A stretch of 64,000 nucleotides of DNA, taken from Pseudomonadales bacterium (GTDB lineage Bacteria > Pseudomonadota > Gammaproteobacteria > Pseudomonadales > Pseudohongiellaceae). Shown here piece after piece: positions 35,354-45,613 of this stretch (the stretch's first letter is position 1; each line of letters begins with the position of its first letter). The stretch spans positions 1-64,000 of the forward strand of contig JAJEGU010000022.1 in NCBI GenBank assembly GCA_022819645.1, in the 5' to 3' direction. The notes beneath the pieces were generated by a model, which did not search any database, was not told the origin of the DNA, and worked only from the letters and a program-made list of their open reading frames with translations. A program made the position numbers and the translations under genes.

Positions 35354-35881
35354 GTGAATACAGAGGAAAATCAGCTTATCGCCTCCACCACCGTAGCGGC
35401 GGACTATCTGCGAGAGACGGAAATCGCCGAAATCGAACACGAGCGGACGTTGTATCCGGACGCCCGGGCCGTGGGACTGGAAGCGCTCAAGATTGTGCAA
35501 AAGCACCGGGGCTGGGTTTCCGACGAATCCCTGCGGGCGGTGGCGGAATACCTGCGATTGCCCATCGCCGAACTCGAAGGGGTGGCGACCTTTTTCAATC
35601 TGATCTATCGCCGGCCCGTGGGCAGGAACGTCATTCTGTATTGCAACAGCGTCAGTTGCTGGATCATGGGCTGCGAACAGGTGAAGGACAAAATCGCCGG
35701 CGAACTGGGTATCGATTTTGGCGAAACCACCACGGACGGAAATTTCACCCTGATCCCCGTACCCTGTCTCGGCGACTGCGACCGGGCGCCGGTGATGATG
35801 GTGGGTCCCGATCAGCACCGCAATCTCGACCGGGCCGACCTCGGCGCGATTTTCGCCCAATACCGGAAAGGGAAGGAATAA
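35354..35881 (+). CDS. nuoE: NADH-quinone oxidoreductase subunit E
   Basis: The 175-residue thioredoxin-fold subunit holds the 2Fe-2S cluster N1a. Cluster cysteines are in YCNSVSCWIMGC and CLGDCDRAPVMMV. A GTG start at 35354 follows AAGGGGCAAGC. It partners NuoF in the NADH dehydrogenase module, and nuoF begins one base after its stop. Confidence 0.94.
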   Translation: MNTEENQLIASTTVAADYLRETEIAEIEHERTLYPDARAVGLEALKIVQKHRGWVSDESLRAVAEYLRLPIAELEGVATFFNLIYRRPVGRNVILYCNSVSCWIMGCEQVKDKIAGELGIDFGETTTDGNFTLIPVPCLGDCDRAPVMMVGPDQHRNLDRADLGAIFAQYRKGKE

Positions 35882-35882
35882 G

Positions 35883-37163
35883 GTGGTCAGTAATCCACTC
35901 ACCCGGAACATCGACCTGTCGCGGCCGCCTTTCGACCTCGCCGCCTATGAGGCCGTGGACGGCTATCGCGGCCTGCGCGAAATCGCTCGTGGGCTCGAGC
36001 CTTCGGACGTGCTCGACAAGGTCAAGGATTCGGGCCTCAAGGGTCGTGGCGGCGCCGGCTTCCCCACCGGGCTGAAATGGAGTTTCGTTCCCATGGGCGA
36101 CGATGCGCCGAAACAGAAATATTTCGTGGTCAATGCGGACGAAATGGAGCCGGGAACTTTCAAGGATCGCCTGCTCATGGAAGGTGACCCGCACCTGCTC
36201 ATCGACGGCATGATCATCGCCTCCTACGCCATCCAGGCGAATACCGCCTATATCTTCCTGCGGGGCGAATACACCGAATCCGAACGCATCCTGCGCAAGG
36301 CCCTGGCGGAAGCCCGTGAGCGCGGCTATCTCGGAAACAACATTCTCGACACCGGCTTCGATCTCGAAATCATTCTCCACACCAGCGCCGGCCGCTATAT
36401 CTGCGGCGAGGAAACCGCCCTGCTCAATGCCCTGGAAGGCAAGCGCGCCAATCCCCGGGCCAAGCCGCCCTTTCCCCAGGTCAGCGGGCTGTGGGGCAAG
36501 CCCACCATCGTCAACAATGTGGAAACCGTGTGCAATTTGCCGGGGATCATGGCCTGGGGCATCGACTGGTACCGCGGTCTGACAAAGGGCAATGACCACG
36601 GCACCAAGCTGTTCGGCGTCAGCGGCAAGGTGCGCAGCCCGGGCTGCTGGGAGTTGCCCCTGGGCACGCCGATCCGGGAACTGATGGAAGTCTATGCCGG
36701 CGGCATGCGCGACGGTCTCGAACTCAAGGGCTTTCTGCCAGGCGGCGGCTCCACGGATTTCATGTTGCCCGAGCATCTCGACCTCAATCTGGACTACGAC
36801 GACATCGCCGGCGCGGGCAGCAGACTCGCCACCGGCACCATGATCGTGCTCGATAGCCAGACCTGCCCGGTGGGAATGATCGGCAATCTGATGACCTTTT
36901 TCTCCCACGAATCCTGCGGCTACTGCACACCCTGCCGCGACGGCCTGCCATGGGTCAATGAAATTTTCCGGGCGTTCGAGGCGGGGAAGGGCAGCCACCG
37001 GGATCTGGCGATTCTGGAGGAACATGTGGATTACCTGGGCCCGGGCAAGACCTTCTGCGCCCTGGCCCCCGGCGCCACCGCGCCCCTGGGCAGCGGCCTG
37101 CGCTATTTTCGCGAGGATTTTGAACGCCATATCAGCGAGCAACGCTGTCCGTACAAGCAATGA
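35883..37163 (+). CDS. nuoF: NADH-quinone oxidoreductase subunit F
   Basis: The 426-residue subunit binds NADH, FMN and cluster N3. It shows KGRGGAGFPTGLKWSF (NADH/FMN glycine-rich loop), YICGEETALLNALEG, and the cluster ligands ESCGYCTPCRDG with a later cysteine in KTFCALAPGA. It starts at GTG 35883 and its stop overlaps the nuoG start (ATGA). Confidence 0.95.
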   Translation: MVSNPLTRNIDLSRPPFDLAAYEAVDGYRGLREIARGLEPSDVLDKVKDSGLKGRGGAGFPTGLKWSFVPMGDDAPKQKYFVVNADEMEPGTFKDRLLMEGDPHLLIDGMIIASYAIQANTAYIFLRGEYTESERILRKALAEARERGYLGNNILDTGFDLEIILHTSAGRYICGEETALLNALEGKRANPRAKPPFPQVSGLWGKPTIVNNVETVCNLPGIMAWGIDWYRGLTKGNDHGTKLFGVSGKVRSPGCWELPLGTPIRELMEVYAGGMRDGLELKGFLPGGGSTDFMLPEHLDLNLDYDDIAGAGSRLATGTMIVLDSQTCPVGMIGNLMTFFSHESCGYCTPCRDGLPWVNEIFRAFEAGKGSHRDLAILEEHVDYLGPGKTFCALAPGATAPLGSGLRYFREDFERHISEQRCPYKQ

Positions 37164-39913
37164 CGACAATGACAGAAAAGACGAAAGTTGAAATCATCAT
37201 CGACGACGTTGCCTACCAGGTGAACGCCGACAGCAACCTGTTGCAGGAATGCCTGTCCCTGGGACTGGACCTGCCGTATTTCTGCTGGCACCCCTGCATG
37301 GGTTCCGTGGGTGCCTGCCGCCAGTGCGCGGTGAAACAGTATCGCAACGAAGAAGACCAGGACGGCCTGCTCACCATGGCCTGCATGACGCCGGTCCAGC
37401 CCGGCGCGAGAATTTCCATTGCCGACCCGCAGGCCGTGGATTTTCGCGCGGGAGTCATCGAAAGCCTGATGATCAGCCATCCACACGATTGTCCGGTCTG
37501 CGAGGAGGGCGGCGAATGTCATCTGCAGGACATGACATTGATGTCGGGCCACAATTACCGCCGCTATGACAAGAAGAAAGTCACCCACCGCAACCAGTAT
37601 CTCGGCCCCTTCATCAATCACGAGATGAACCGTTGCATCACCTGCTACCGCTGTGTGCGCTTCTATTCCGAATACGCCGGCGGGGTCGATCTCGCGGCCC
37701 AGGCGGCGCACCACCACACCTATTTCGGCCGCCACGAGGAAGGCGCCCTGGAAAGCGAATTCAGCGGTAATCTCGTGGAAGTCTGCCCCACGGGCGTCTT
37801 TACGGATAAGATTTTCAGCGAGCGCTACAGCCGAAAATGGGACTTGCAGACCGCGCCTTCGATCTGCACCGGCTGCGGCGTGGGCTGCAATACCGCACCC
37901 GGCGAGCGCTATGGCGAACTGCGCAGGATTGTCAATCGCTACCACAGCGAATTGAACGGCTACTTCATCTGTGACCGGGGACGGTTCGGCACGGGCTACG
38001 TGAACCATGCCGAGCGCCTGCAACAGCCGCAAGATGCCGAAGGCAAGACGCTTGACGCCGAAACGGCGGCGGCGCGGCTGCGGGAAATCGCCGGCAAGGC
38101 CATTGCCATCGGCTCGCCCCGGGCGGGCAATGAGGCCAATCACGCCCTGCGCAAACTCGTGGGCGAGGCGAATTTTCATGGGGGATTTTCCGCCGCGGAG
38201 CAGGCCTGCATGGATGAAATCGTCGCATTCGCCGGGGATCCGGCCTTTCACAACCCTTCGATCCGGGAAATCGAACAGGCCGACGCCGTACTCGTACTCG
38301 GTGAGGATGTGACCAATACCGCTCCGAGGATCGCCCTGGCCCTGCGCCAGTCGGTTCGCAACCGGGCCTATGAACTGGCGGATTCGGCGAGAATTCCCCA
38401 CTGGCAGGATGCCGCCGTGCGTGAAATCGCCCAGCACGAGCGCAGCCCCCTGTACCTGTTCGCCACCGGCGCCACCCGGCTTGACGACGTGGCGGAAGCA
38501 AGCGTCATCGATACGCCTTCCGGTCTGGCGCGGCAAGCCTTCGCCCTGGCCCACCGGATTCATGCCGATGCGCCGGCGGCGAGTGGCGATGGCGGGGGGA
38601 ATGCGGCGCAGCTTGACCAGATCGCCGAACAACTGGCCGCGGCGAAAAGGCCATTGATCGTTGCCGGCGCGGGCAACGGCCAGGTCGAGTTGATCCGGGC
38701 CGCGGGCAATATCGCCCGGGCGCTGCACAAGCGTCGCGGCAATGGCGAACGGAAGCCGCTGGACCTGTGCCTGCTCACCGGGGAAGTCAACAGCATGGGG
38801 TTGCATCTGCTCATCAGGCCGGAAAACAGCCTCGAAGCCGCGCTGGAAAAACTCGCCAGTGGCGAGGCGGAAAACCTCATCGTGCTGGAAAACGATCTCT
38901 ACCGCCGCGCCCCCCATGCCCGGGTGGACGCCGCCCTGAACACCGCCAGAACCACGGTGGCGCTGGATCTGCTGCCCAATCGCACCACCGCCAAGGCCGA
39001 CCTCGTCCTGCCGGTTACCGCCTTCTCCGAACAGCAGGCGACATATGTGAATTATGAGGGCAGGGCGCAACTCGCCTGGCAGGTGCACCGCAATCACAGC
39101 GCGGCGCGACCGGCATGGCAATGGACCGGGGAATTCGCCCATTTCCGCGAAGCCCTGCATGACTGCGCCGTCAGCGCGCCCGCCATGGCGAGGCTGGTGG
39201 AAGTGTTACCGGATACCTCCCATTTGCCCGGCGGCGGCAAGCTGCCGCGGCAGCCGGAACGCTACAGCGGCAGAACCGCCATGAAGGCCAATCTGAATGT
39301 GCACGAGCCAAAACAGGCCCAGGACCCGGATTCGGCGCTGGCCTTTTCCATGGAAGGCGTTCCCGCGCGGCGCGACGCGACCCTGCTTGCCTCGCCCTGG
39401 GCGCCCCAGTGGAATTCCAATCAGAGCATCAGCAAGTTTCAGGATGAGATCAATGGGCCGCTTCGCCAGGGCCATGGCGGCGCCTTGCTGCTTGAGCGTG
39501 GAGCGGGCGGCGGATTCCATCCGGTACCCGAAGCGGACGAGGCCACCGGAATTGAACTGACGCCGGCGCGGCAGATATTCGGCAGCGAGGAACTCAGTGC
39601 CCGCAGCGAAGCGATTCGCAAGCGCATGAGCGACGCCTATGTGGCGATTTCCCCCGGGATTGCCGCCGGGCATGGCCTTACCCACGGCGCCGCCGTGAGC
39701 GTGCGGGGAGAAGACGCCAGCATCACCGTGCTCGCCTGTGTCCGCGGCAGCATGCCGTCCGGCGTCGCCGCCCTGCATGCCAGCGACCGGGAAATCGACT
39801 TTCACGGGCTTGGCGCCCGGGTCAGTCTGGCGCCGGCCGCCGGGGACGCTGCCGTGGCGCTTGACCGCGGCCTCGGCGAATTGATCGTCTCCGACCTGGC
39901 GCAGGGGAGCTAG
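37160..39913 (+). CDS. nuoG: NADH-quinone oxidoreductase subunit G
   Basis: The 917-residue iron-sulfur subunit begins with a 2Fe-2S ferredoxin domain (YFCWHPCMGSVGACRQC), then the His-ligated cluster (SHPHDCPVCEEGGECHLQD), two 4Fe-4S ligand sets (RCITCYRCVRF; EVCPTGVFTDK), and a further CTGCGVGCNT motif that binds the extra cluster N7 known in E. coli. The rest is a molybdopterin-oxidoreductase-like fold without cofactor. Length is close to that of E. coli NuoG. Confidence 0.95.
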   Translation: MTTMTEKTKVEIIIDDVAYQVNADSNLLQECLSLGLDLPYFCWHPCMGSVGACRQCAVKQYRNEEDQDGLLTMACMTPVQPGARISIADPQAVDFRAGVIESLMISHPHDCPVCEEGGECHLQDMTLMSGHNYRRYDKKKVTHRNQYLGPFINHEMNRCITCYRCVRFYSEYAGGVDLAAQAAHHHTYFGRHEEGALESEFSGNLVEVCPTGVFTDKIFSERYSRKWDLQTAPSICTGCGVGCNTAPGERYGELRRIVNRYHSELNGYFICDRGRFGTGYVNHAERLQQPQDAEGKTLDAETAAARLREIAGKAIAIGSPRAGNEANHALRKLVGEANFHGGFSAAEQACMDEIVAFAGDPAFHNPSIREIEQADAVLVLGEDVTNTAPRIALALRQSVRNRAYELADSARIPHWQDAAVREIAQHERSPLYLFATGATRLDDVAEASVIDTPSGLARQAFALAHRIHADAPAASGDGGGNAAQLDQIAEQLAAAKRPLIVAGAGNGQVELIRAAGNIARALHKRRGNGERKPLDLCLLTGEVNSMGLHLLIRPENSLEAALEKLASGEAENLIVLENDLYRRAPHARVDAALNTARTTVALDLLPNRTTAKADLVLPVTAFSEQQATYVNYEGRAQLAWQVHRNHSAARPAWQWTGEFAHFREALHDCAVSAPAMARLVEVLPDTSHLPGGGKLPRQPERYSGRTAMKANLNVHEPKQAQDPDSALAFSMEGVPARRDATLLASPWAPQWNSNQSISKFQDEINGPLRQGHGGALLLERGAGGGFHPVPEADEATGIELTPARQIFGSEELSARSEAIRKRMSDAYVAISPGIAAGHGLTHGAAVSVRGEDASITVLACVRGSMPSGVAALHASDREIDFHGLGARVSLAPAAGDAAVALDRGLGELIVSDLAQGS

Positions 39914-39916
39914 GGC

Positions 39917-40876
39917 ATGTTCACTTTCGCAGTGGGGTCCGGCCTCAGTATCGCCAGCATTCTGCTGGCGGTGATCGTGCTTGCCGCCATGCTGATCTGG
40001 GTCGAAAGGCGCCTGCTCGGCTTCTGGCAGGAACGGCTCGGTCCCAATCGGGTGGGCTGGTTCGGTATCTTCCAGGTGGTGGCGGACATGATCAAGATAT
40101 TCACCAAGGAAGACTGGGTGCCGCCATTCGCCGACCGGCTCAGTTTCGTGCTCGCCCCGGCCATCATCATGGTGGTGGTGCTGATGAGTTTTGCGGTGAT
40201 TCCCTTCACGCCGGAAATCGGCGTCATCGATTCCAATATCGGTGTGCTGTTCGTGCTCGCCATGGCTTCCCTCGGCGCCTACAGCGTCATGCTTGGGGGG
40301 CTTTCCTCGAACAACAAGTACGCCCTGCTCGGCAGCCTGCGGGCGGCGGCCCAGATGGTGAGCTACGAAGTCTTCATGGGCATTTCCCTGCTGGGCGTCA
40401 TCGTACTCGCCGGCAGTTTCAACCTGCGGGAGATCGTGGAATCCCAGGCCGACGGCTGGTACATCATCCCCCAGTGCATCGGTTTCCTGATTTTCCTGAT
40501 CGCCGGCGTGGCGGAAAGCCACCGGCTGCCCTTTGATATTCCCGAAGCGGAGCAGGAAATCTGCGCCGGCTATCACACCGAGTATTCTGGCATGAAATTC
40601 GGCATGTTCTTCGTCGGCGAGTACCTCGGCCTCGTGCTGATTTCCTCGCTGATCACGGTGTTGTTTTTCGGCGGTTGGCTCGGGCCTTCGTTTTTGCCGC
40701 CGATTGTCTGGTTTGCCCTCAAGGCGGGATTTTTCATCGCCTTTTTCATTCTCATGCGCGCCGCGCTGCCGCGGCCACGCTATGACCAGCTCATGAGCTA
40801 TGGCTGGCTGTTCCTCTTGCCATTGTCGCTGCTCAATCTGCTGATTACCGGCGTGGTGGTGCTGAATACCCTGTAG
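39917..40876 (+). CDS. nuoH: NADH-quinone oxidoreductase subunit H
   Basis: The 319-residue membrane subunit forms the quinone chamber with NuoB and NuoD. Conserved parts are [20 protein letters not shown], the cytoplasmic loop [20 protein letters not shown], and [14 protein letters not shown]. About eight helices are visible. It starts three bases after nuoG. Confidence 0.95.
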   Translation: MFTFAVGSGLSIASILLAVIVLAAMLIWVERRLLGFWQERLGPNRVGWFGIFQVVADMIKIFTKEDWVPPFADRLSFVLAPAIIMVVVLMSFAVIPFTPEIGVIDSNIGVLFVLAMASLGAYSVMLGGLSSNNKYALLGSLRAAAQMVSYEVFMGISLLGVIVLAGSFNLREIVESQADGWYIIPQCIGFLIFLIAGVAESHRLPFDIPEAEQEICAGYHTEYSGMKFGMFFVGEYLGLVLISSLITVLFFGGWLGPSFLPPIVWFALKAGFFIAFFILMRAALPRPRYDQLMSYGWLFLLPLSLLNLLITGVVVLNTL

Positions 40877-40885
40877 GAGGAGACG

Positions 40886-40936
40886 ATGCGCAAGCAGCCG
40901 GAAAAACATTGCGGGAGACCGATATGTTCAGCCTGA
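40886..40936 (+). CDS. 16-residue leader peptide before nuoI, candidate
   Basis: An ATG at 40886 has a strong AGGAGG-type ribosome binding site just before it (starting within the nuoH stop) and opens a 16-codon frame ([16 protein letters not shown]) that ends inside the first codons of nuoI in another frame. It may only reflect the ribosome binding site being displaced from nuoI, or it may couple nuoI translation to nuoH. No family. Confidence 0.25.
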   Translation: MRKQPEKHCGRPICSA

Positions 40937-41463
40937 TCCGGGACACTCTGCTCAGTCAGGCGGTGACCCTGTGGCGCGTGTTCCGCAAGCTGTTCGTCAA
41001 GGCGGACACGGTGCAGTATCCCGACGAGCAGCCCTACATGTTTCCCCGCTGGCGCGGCCGCATCATTCTCAGCCGGGACCCGGACGGCGAAGAGCGCTGC
41101 GTGGCCTGCAATCTTTGCGCCGTCGCCTGCCCGGTGGATTGCATCGCCCTGCAGAAAACCGAAACCGAAGACGGCCGCTGGTATCCGGAGTTTTTCCGCA
41201 TCAATTTCTCCCGCTGCATCATGTGCGGTTTCTGCGAGGAAGCCTGTCCCACCAATGCCATTCAATTGACGCCGGATTTCGAAATGGCGGAATACGTGCG
41301 TCAGGACATGGTCTGGGAAAAGGAGGATCTGCTCATCGACGGCACCGGCAAGTACCACGATTACAACTTCTACCGGGTTGCCGGCAAGCAGGTCGCCGGC
41401 AAGGACAAGGGAGAGGCGCTCAATGAAGCCGAGCCGGTGGACGTGCGGAGCCTGCTGCCATGA
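40924..41463 (+). CDS. nuoI: NADH-quinone oxidoreductase subunit I
   Basis: The 179-residue subunit carries two 4Fe-4S clusters (N6a and N6b) in [16 protein letters not shown] and [19 protein letters not shown] 40924 follows GGGAG with good spacing; a TTG at 40909 is open in frame as well. It overlaps nuoJ by four bases. Confidence 0.94.
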   Translation: MFSLIRDTLLSQAVTLWRVFRKLFVKADTVQYPDEQPYMFPRWRGRIILSRDPDGEERCVACNLCAVACPVDCIALQKTETEDGRWYPEFFRINFSRCIMCGFCEEACPTNAIQLTPDFEMAEYVRQDMVWEKEDLLIDGTGKYHDYNFYRVAGKQVAGKDKGEALNEAEPVDVRSLLP

Positions 41464-41960
41464 TGCTGCTGTTCTATCTTGCCGCCGCGGTGGCGGTGAT
41501 CGCCACCATCGGCGTGATCGTCCAGAGCAATATCGTCCATGGGCTGCTGTACCTGATCCTGTCGCTGCTGGCGGTGGCGGTGATTTTCTATGTGCTCGGG
41601 GCGCCGCTGGCGGCCATGCTCGAAGCCATTGTCTACGCCGGGGCGATCATGGTGTTGTTCCTGTTCGTGATCATGATGCTCAATCTCGGCCAGAACACCC
41701 GGGATCAGGAGCGGCAGTGGCTGCGGGCCGGCGGCTGGCTGCTGCCGGCGCTTCTCGCCGCGGTACTGCTGGGCCAGTTGCTCTATGTCATGAGCGGCGT
41801 GGAAGGCCTGTCGGCGGTGGAGCAGGTGGGGGTGCTGGCGGTGGGCTCGCGGCTGTTCGGGCCCTATGTGCTGGCGGTGGAACTCGCTTCCATCCTGCTG
41901 CTGGCGGGGCTGGTGTCGGCCTATCACCTGGCCCGGCAGATCCGCTCGGGAGACGAATGA
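41460..41960 (+). CDS. nuoJ: NADH-quinone oxidoreductase subunit J
   Basis: The 166-residue membrane subunit has five helices, with the conserved [18 protein letters not shown] helix that contains the pi-bulge in known structures. Its start overlaps nuoI and its stop overlaps nuoK, both by four bases. Confidence 0.94.
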   Translation: MMLLFYLAAAVAVIATIGVIVQSNIVHGLLYLILSLLAVAVIFYVLGAPLAAMLEAIVYAGAIMVLFLFVIMMLNLGQNTRDQERQWLRAGGWLLPALLAAVLLGQLLYVMSGVEGLSAVEQVGVLAVGSRLFGPYVLAVELASILLLAGLVSAYHLARQIRSGDE

Positions 41961-42268
41961 TGGGAAGCATACCCATTGCCCATGGCCTGATCCTGGCGGG
42001 AATCCTGTTCAGCCTGGGTCTCATCGGCGTGCTGACCCGGCGCAATATCGTGTTTGTGCTGATGTCGCTGGAAATCATGCTCAACGCCTGCGGGCTGGCC
42101 TTCATCGTCGCCGGCTCGCGCTGGGGCCATCCCGACGGGCAGATCATGTTCATTCTGATTCTGACCCTGGCCGCGGCGGAAGTGGCGGTGGGCCTGAGCC
42201 TGATCATCCAGTTGTACCGGCGTTACCAGACCGTGGACATCAATGTACTCAGTGAATTGAAGGGATAG
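41957..42268 (+). CDS. nuoK: NADH-quinone oxidoreductase subunit K
   Basis: The 103-residue membrane subunit has three helices with the two conserved glutamates of the proton path in [15 protein letters not shown] and [15 protein letters not shown]. Two ATG codons in tandem (41957, 41960) could serve as start; the first overlaps the nuoJ stop. Confidence 0.94.
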   Translation: MMGSIPIAHGLILAGILFSLGLIGVLTRRNIVFVLMSLEIMLNACGLAFIVAGSRWGHPDGQIMFILILTLAAAEVAVGLSLIIQLYRRYQTVDINVLSELKG

Positions 42269-42272
42269 GGAA

Positions 42273-44117
42273 GTGCTTGACCTGATCTGGCTGCTGCCGA
42301 CTTTTCCGCTGCTGGGATTCCTGATCCTGGCGCTGAGTGAAGGCCGCCTCAACAAGAACATCGCCGGCTGGGTTGGCGCCGGCAGCGTGGGTCTGTCCTT
42401 CGCGGTGGCCGCCCTGGCGGCGATGGCCTTTCTTCAATCCGGGCTGGAAAGCCATACCGTGCCATTGTGGACCTGGATGTCCGTGGCCGGTTTTGACCCG
42501 GGCTGGAATCTCTACCTCGACGGCCTGTCGCTGGTGATGATGCTGGTGATTACCGGCGTTGGCTTTCTGATCCATGTCTATTCCACCGGCTACATGGCCG
42601 ACGACCCGGATTTCGCGCGCTTTTTCTGTTACATGAACCTGTTCGTCTTCGCCATGCTCCTGCTGGTGCTGGGGGACAATCTGCTGCTGCTTTATCTGGG
42701 CTGGGAAGGCGTTGGCCTTTGCAGTTACCTGCTGATCGGCTTCTGGTACGACAATCCCGAAAACGGTTATGCCGCCCGCAAGGCTTTCGTGGTTACCCGG
42801 GTGGGCGATACCGCCATGGCCATCGGCCTGTTTCTGCTGTTCGCCCAGCTTGGCACCCTGAATATCCAGGAACTGCTCCACGCCGCCGAGCTGGAATGGG
42901 CCACGGGTTCGACCCTGCCGGCGATTACCGCCCTGCTGCTGCTTGGCGGGGCCGTGGGCAAGTCCGCCCAGTTGCCCCTGCAGACCTGGCTGCCAGACGC
43001 CATGGCGGGACCGACTCCCATCAGCGCCCTGATCCACGCCGCCACCATGGTTACCGCCGGGGTCTATCTCATCGCCCGTACCCATGTGCTATTCGAGCTT
43101 GCGCCCGATGTGCAGATGCTGGTGGCCTGGGTGGGCCTGATTACCCTGCTCATGGCGGGCTTCACCGCCATGACCCAGAGCGACATCAAGCGCATTCTGG
43201 CTTTCTCCACGGTCTCCCAGATCGGCTACATGTTTCTCGGCCTCGGCGTGGGCGCCTGGTCCGGAGCAATTTTCCATCTGATGACCCATGCCTTCTTCAA
43301 GGCGCTGCTGTTCCTCGGCGCCGGCGCGGTCATTCTCAGCCTGCACCACGAACAGGACATTTTCCGCATGGGAGGCAAGCGCAGGCAGTTGCCGATGGGA
43401 TTTTTCTGCTTTCTCATCGGCGGGCTGGCCCTGACGGCCTTTCCCTACACTTCGGGCTATTTCAGCAAGGATGAAATCCTGCTGGCGGCGCTGGAGGTGG
43501 AAGGTCCCGGTTTCTGGCTCTGGCTGGGCGGCGTGGTGGGCGCATTCTTCACCGGCATCTATACTTTCCGTCTGTTCTTCGTGGTGTTCTTCGGGCAGAG
43601 CAAGGACCATCACGACGCCACGGAAGTCAAGGGAATGAATATCGTCCTGCCGCTGGGCATCCTGATGGTCCTGTCCCTGCTGGGCGGCTGGATTCCGCTG
43701 CCTCTCGATGCGGTGTTCGGCCATCACGCCGGGGAGCACCACGTCAGCGCGCTGCTGCACGGGGTCATGATTGCCGTGCCTCTGGTCGGCATCGCCATCA
43801 GCTACCTGATTTACGGAACCGGGGCCTTGCCGGCGGAGCGGATCATGGCACTGCCCGGGGCGAAAGCCCTGCATCGCTTCTGGCGCAGCGGCTGGGGCAT
43901 GGACCGCCTGTACGATGCGCTGTTCGTCCATCCCTTCCTGTGGCTTGCCCGGATCAATGCAAAAGATGTGATCGACGCCTTCTACCATGGTCTGGCCTCC
44001 CTGAGCCGGGCGGGGCATATGCTGATCGTCCGCAGCCAGACGGGCTATCTGCGCTGGTACGCCCTGTCGATGGCCGCGGGACTGGTGCTGCTGGTGGCGG
44101 TGGGAGTGCTGCTGTGA
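42273..44117 (+). CDS. nuoL: NADH-quinone oxidoreductase subunit L
   Basis: The 614-residue antiporter-like subunit is the distal proton pump of complex I and carries the long lateral helix at its C-terminus. Conserved pieces include YLGWEGVGLCSYLLIGFWY, LQTWLPDAMAGPTPISALIH (with key Lys and His residues nearby) and AFSTVSQIGYMFLGLG. It starts at GTG 42273. Confidence 0.95.
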   Translation: MLDLIWLLPTFPLLGFLILALSEGRLNKNIAGWVGAGSVGLSFAVAALAAMAFLQSGLESHTVPLWTWMSVAGFDPGWNLYLDGLSLVMMLVITGVGFLIHVYSTGYMADDPDFARFFCYMNLFVFAMLLLVLGDNLLLLYLGWEGVGLCSYLLIGFWYDNPENGYAARKAFVVTRVGDTAMAIGLFLLFAQLGTLNIQELLHAAELEWATGSTLPAITALLLLGGAVGKSAQLPLQTWLPDAMAGPTPISALIHAATMVTAGVYLIARTHVLFELAPDVQMLVAWVGLITLLMAGFTAMTQSDIKRILAFSTVSQIGYMFLGLGVGAWSGAIFHLMTHAFFKALLFLGAGAVILSLHHEQDIFRMGGKRRQLPMGFFCFLIGGLALTAFPYTSGYFSKDEILLAALEVEGPGFWLWLGGVVGAFFTGIYTFRLFFVVFFGQSKDHHDATEVKGMNIVLPLGILMVLSLLGGWIPLPLDAVFGHHAGEHHVSALLHGVMIAVPLVGIAISYLIYGTGALPAERIMALPGAKALHRFWRSGWGMDRLYDALFVHPFLWLARINAKDVIDAFYHGLASLSRAGHMLIVRSQTGYLRWYALSMAAGLVLLVAVGVLL

Positions 44118-45613
44118 TCCTGCCCCTGCTCATCGGCCTGCTGTTCCTCGGCGGCTTGCTCGCCTGGTTCAGCGAGCGCATCAACCCCGTCTGGCCGCGC
44201 TGGGTGGCGCTGGGGGCGCTCGGCCTGGAACTGCTGCTGATGCTGGGCCTGCTGGGGGCTTCGCCGGAAAACGGCTGGCTGGCGGAATACAACCGGGCCT
44301 GGCTGCCGCGCTTCGGCATCTCCCTGCATTTCGCCGCCGACGGCCTGTCGCTGCTCCTGCTCCTGCTTACCGCCTTTCTCGGCGTCATCGCGGTGGGTTC
44401 GGCCTGGAACGAGATAACCGAGCGCGTGGGTTTCTTTTATTTCAACCTGCTCTGGACCCTGGCCGGCGTGGTGGGAATTTTCACCGCCCTGGACCTGTTC
44501 CTGTTCTTCTTTTTCTGGGAAGTCATGCTGATCCCGATGTATTTCATCATCGCGATCTGGGGGCATGAGAACAAGTTCTACGCCGCCAAGAAGTTCTTCA
44601 TCTTCACCCAGGTGAGCGGCCTGCTGATGCTGGTGGCCATTGCCGTGCTGGCCTGGTTCCACTACCTGCAACTCGGCTTTTTCAGTTTCGACTATTTCGA
44701 CCTGCTCAACGTGCGCATGAACCGCGGCATGGAAATGTGGGTCATGCTCGGATTCTTTATCGGCTTCGCCACCAAGCTGCCCAGCGCGCCCTTTCACAAC
44801 TGGCTGCCCGACGCCCACAGCCAGGCGCCGAGCGCCGGCAGCATCATTCTCGCCGGCGTTCTGCTCAAGACCGGCGCCTATGGCCTGATCCGCTTTGCCG
44901 TGCCGCTGTTCCCCAATGCCGCGGCGGAGTTCGCCCCGGTGGCCATGACCCTGGCCGCCATCAGTATTCTGTATTGCGCCAAGGTGGCTTTCGCCCAGGC
45001 GGACCTGAAACGGTTGATCGCCTACACCAGCGTCAGCCACATGGGCTTTGTCACCCTGGGGGTGTACGCCTGGAATGAGCTTGCCCTGCAGGGGGCGGTC
45101 ATGACCATGCTCGCCCACGGATTGAGTTCCGCGGCCCTGTTCATGCTCGCCGGCGGTTTGCAGCACCGGATCCATACCCGCAACATGCACGAGATGGGCG
45201 GCTTCTGGGGCCGCGTGCCGCGCATGTCGGCGGTGGCGATGTTCTTTTCCATTGCCGCCCTGGGCATGCCCGGGCTGGGCAACTTCATCGGCGAATTCCT
45301 GTCCCTGCTGGGCGCTTTCCAGGCCAATCCGCTGCTGACGATCGTTTCGGCCTTTGGCCTGATTTTCGCCTCGGTGTATTCGCTGTGGGTAATGCAGAAA
45401 GTGTTTCAGGGCAAATATGCCGGCGATGCCTTCGACGGCGGCGGCTTGCGCGACCTGGACAACCGCGAAATGGCCTTCTATGCCGCCATGATGCTGGGCC
45501 TGCTGTGGATGGGGGTGTATCCCCAGTCTTTCCTCGATCTTTCGGCGCCGACTTTGCAGGCCCTGCTTGACGGAGAGTTGGGGCAGTCCCTGACGGGAGT
45601 GGCGCGGCCATGA
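44114..45613 (+). CDS. nuoM: NADH-quinone oxidoreductase subunit M
   Basis: The 499-residue antiporter-like subunit has FFFFWEVMLIPMYFIIAIWG with the conserved glutamate, KLPSAPFHNWLPDAHSQAPS and LIAYTSVSHMGFVTLG. I chose the GTG at 44114, which overlaps the nuoL stop (GTGA); the longer open frame upstream is inside nuoL. Confidence 0.95.
   Translation: MILPLLIGLLFLGGLLAWFSERINPVWPRWVALGALGLELLLMLGLLGASPENGWLAEYNRAWLPRFGISLHFAADGLSLLLLLLTAFLGVIAVGSAWNEITERVGFFYFNLLWTLAGVVGIFTALDLFLFFFFWEVMLIPMYFIIAIWGHENKFYAAKKFFIFTQVSGLLMLVAIAVLAWFHYLQLGFFSFDYFDLLNVRMNRGMEMWVMLGFFIGFATKLPSAPFHNWLPDAHSQAPSAGSIILAGVLLKTGAYGLIRFAVPLFPNAAAEFAPVAMTLAAISILYCAKVAFAQADLKRLIAYTSVSHMGFVTLGVYAWNELALQGAVMTMLAHGLSSAALFMLAGGLQHRIHTRNMHEMGGFWGRVPRMSAVAMFFSIAALGMPGLGNFIGEFLSLLGAFQANPLLTIVSAFGLIFASVYSLWVMQKVFQGKYAGDAFDGGGLRDLDNREMAFYAAMMLGLLWMGVYPQSFLDLSAPTLQALLDGELGQSLTGVARP

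Noticed and set aside
33569-35911. A 780-codon frame on the minus strand opposite nuoCD and nuoE
   Set aside because: It is the complement of well-supported nuo genes and shows no family motifs.
37103-39160. A 685-codon minus-strand frame opposite nuoG
   Set aside because: Antisense shadow; nuoG has all iron-sulfur ligands.
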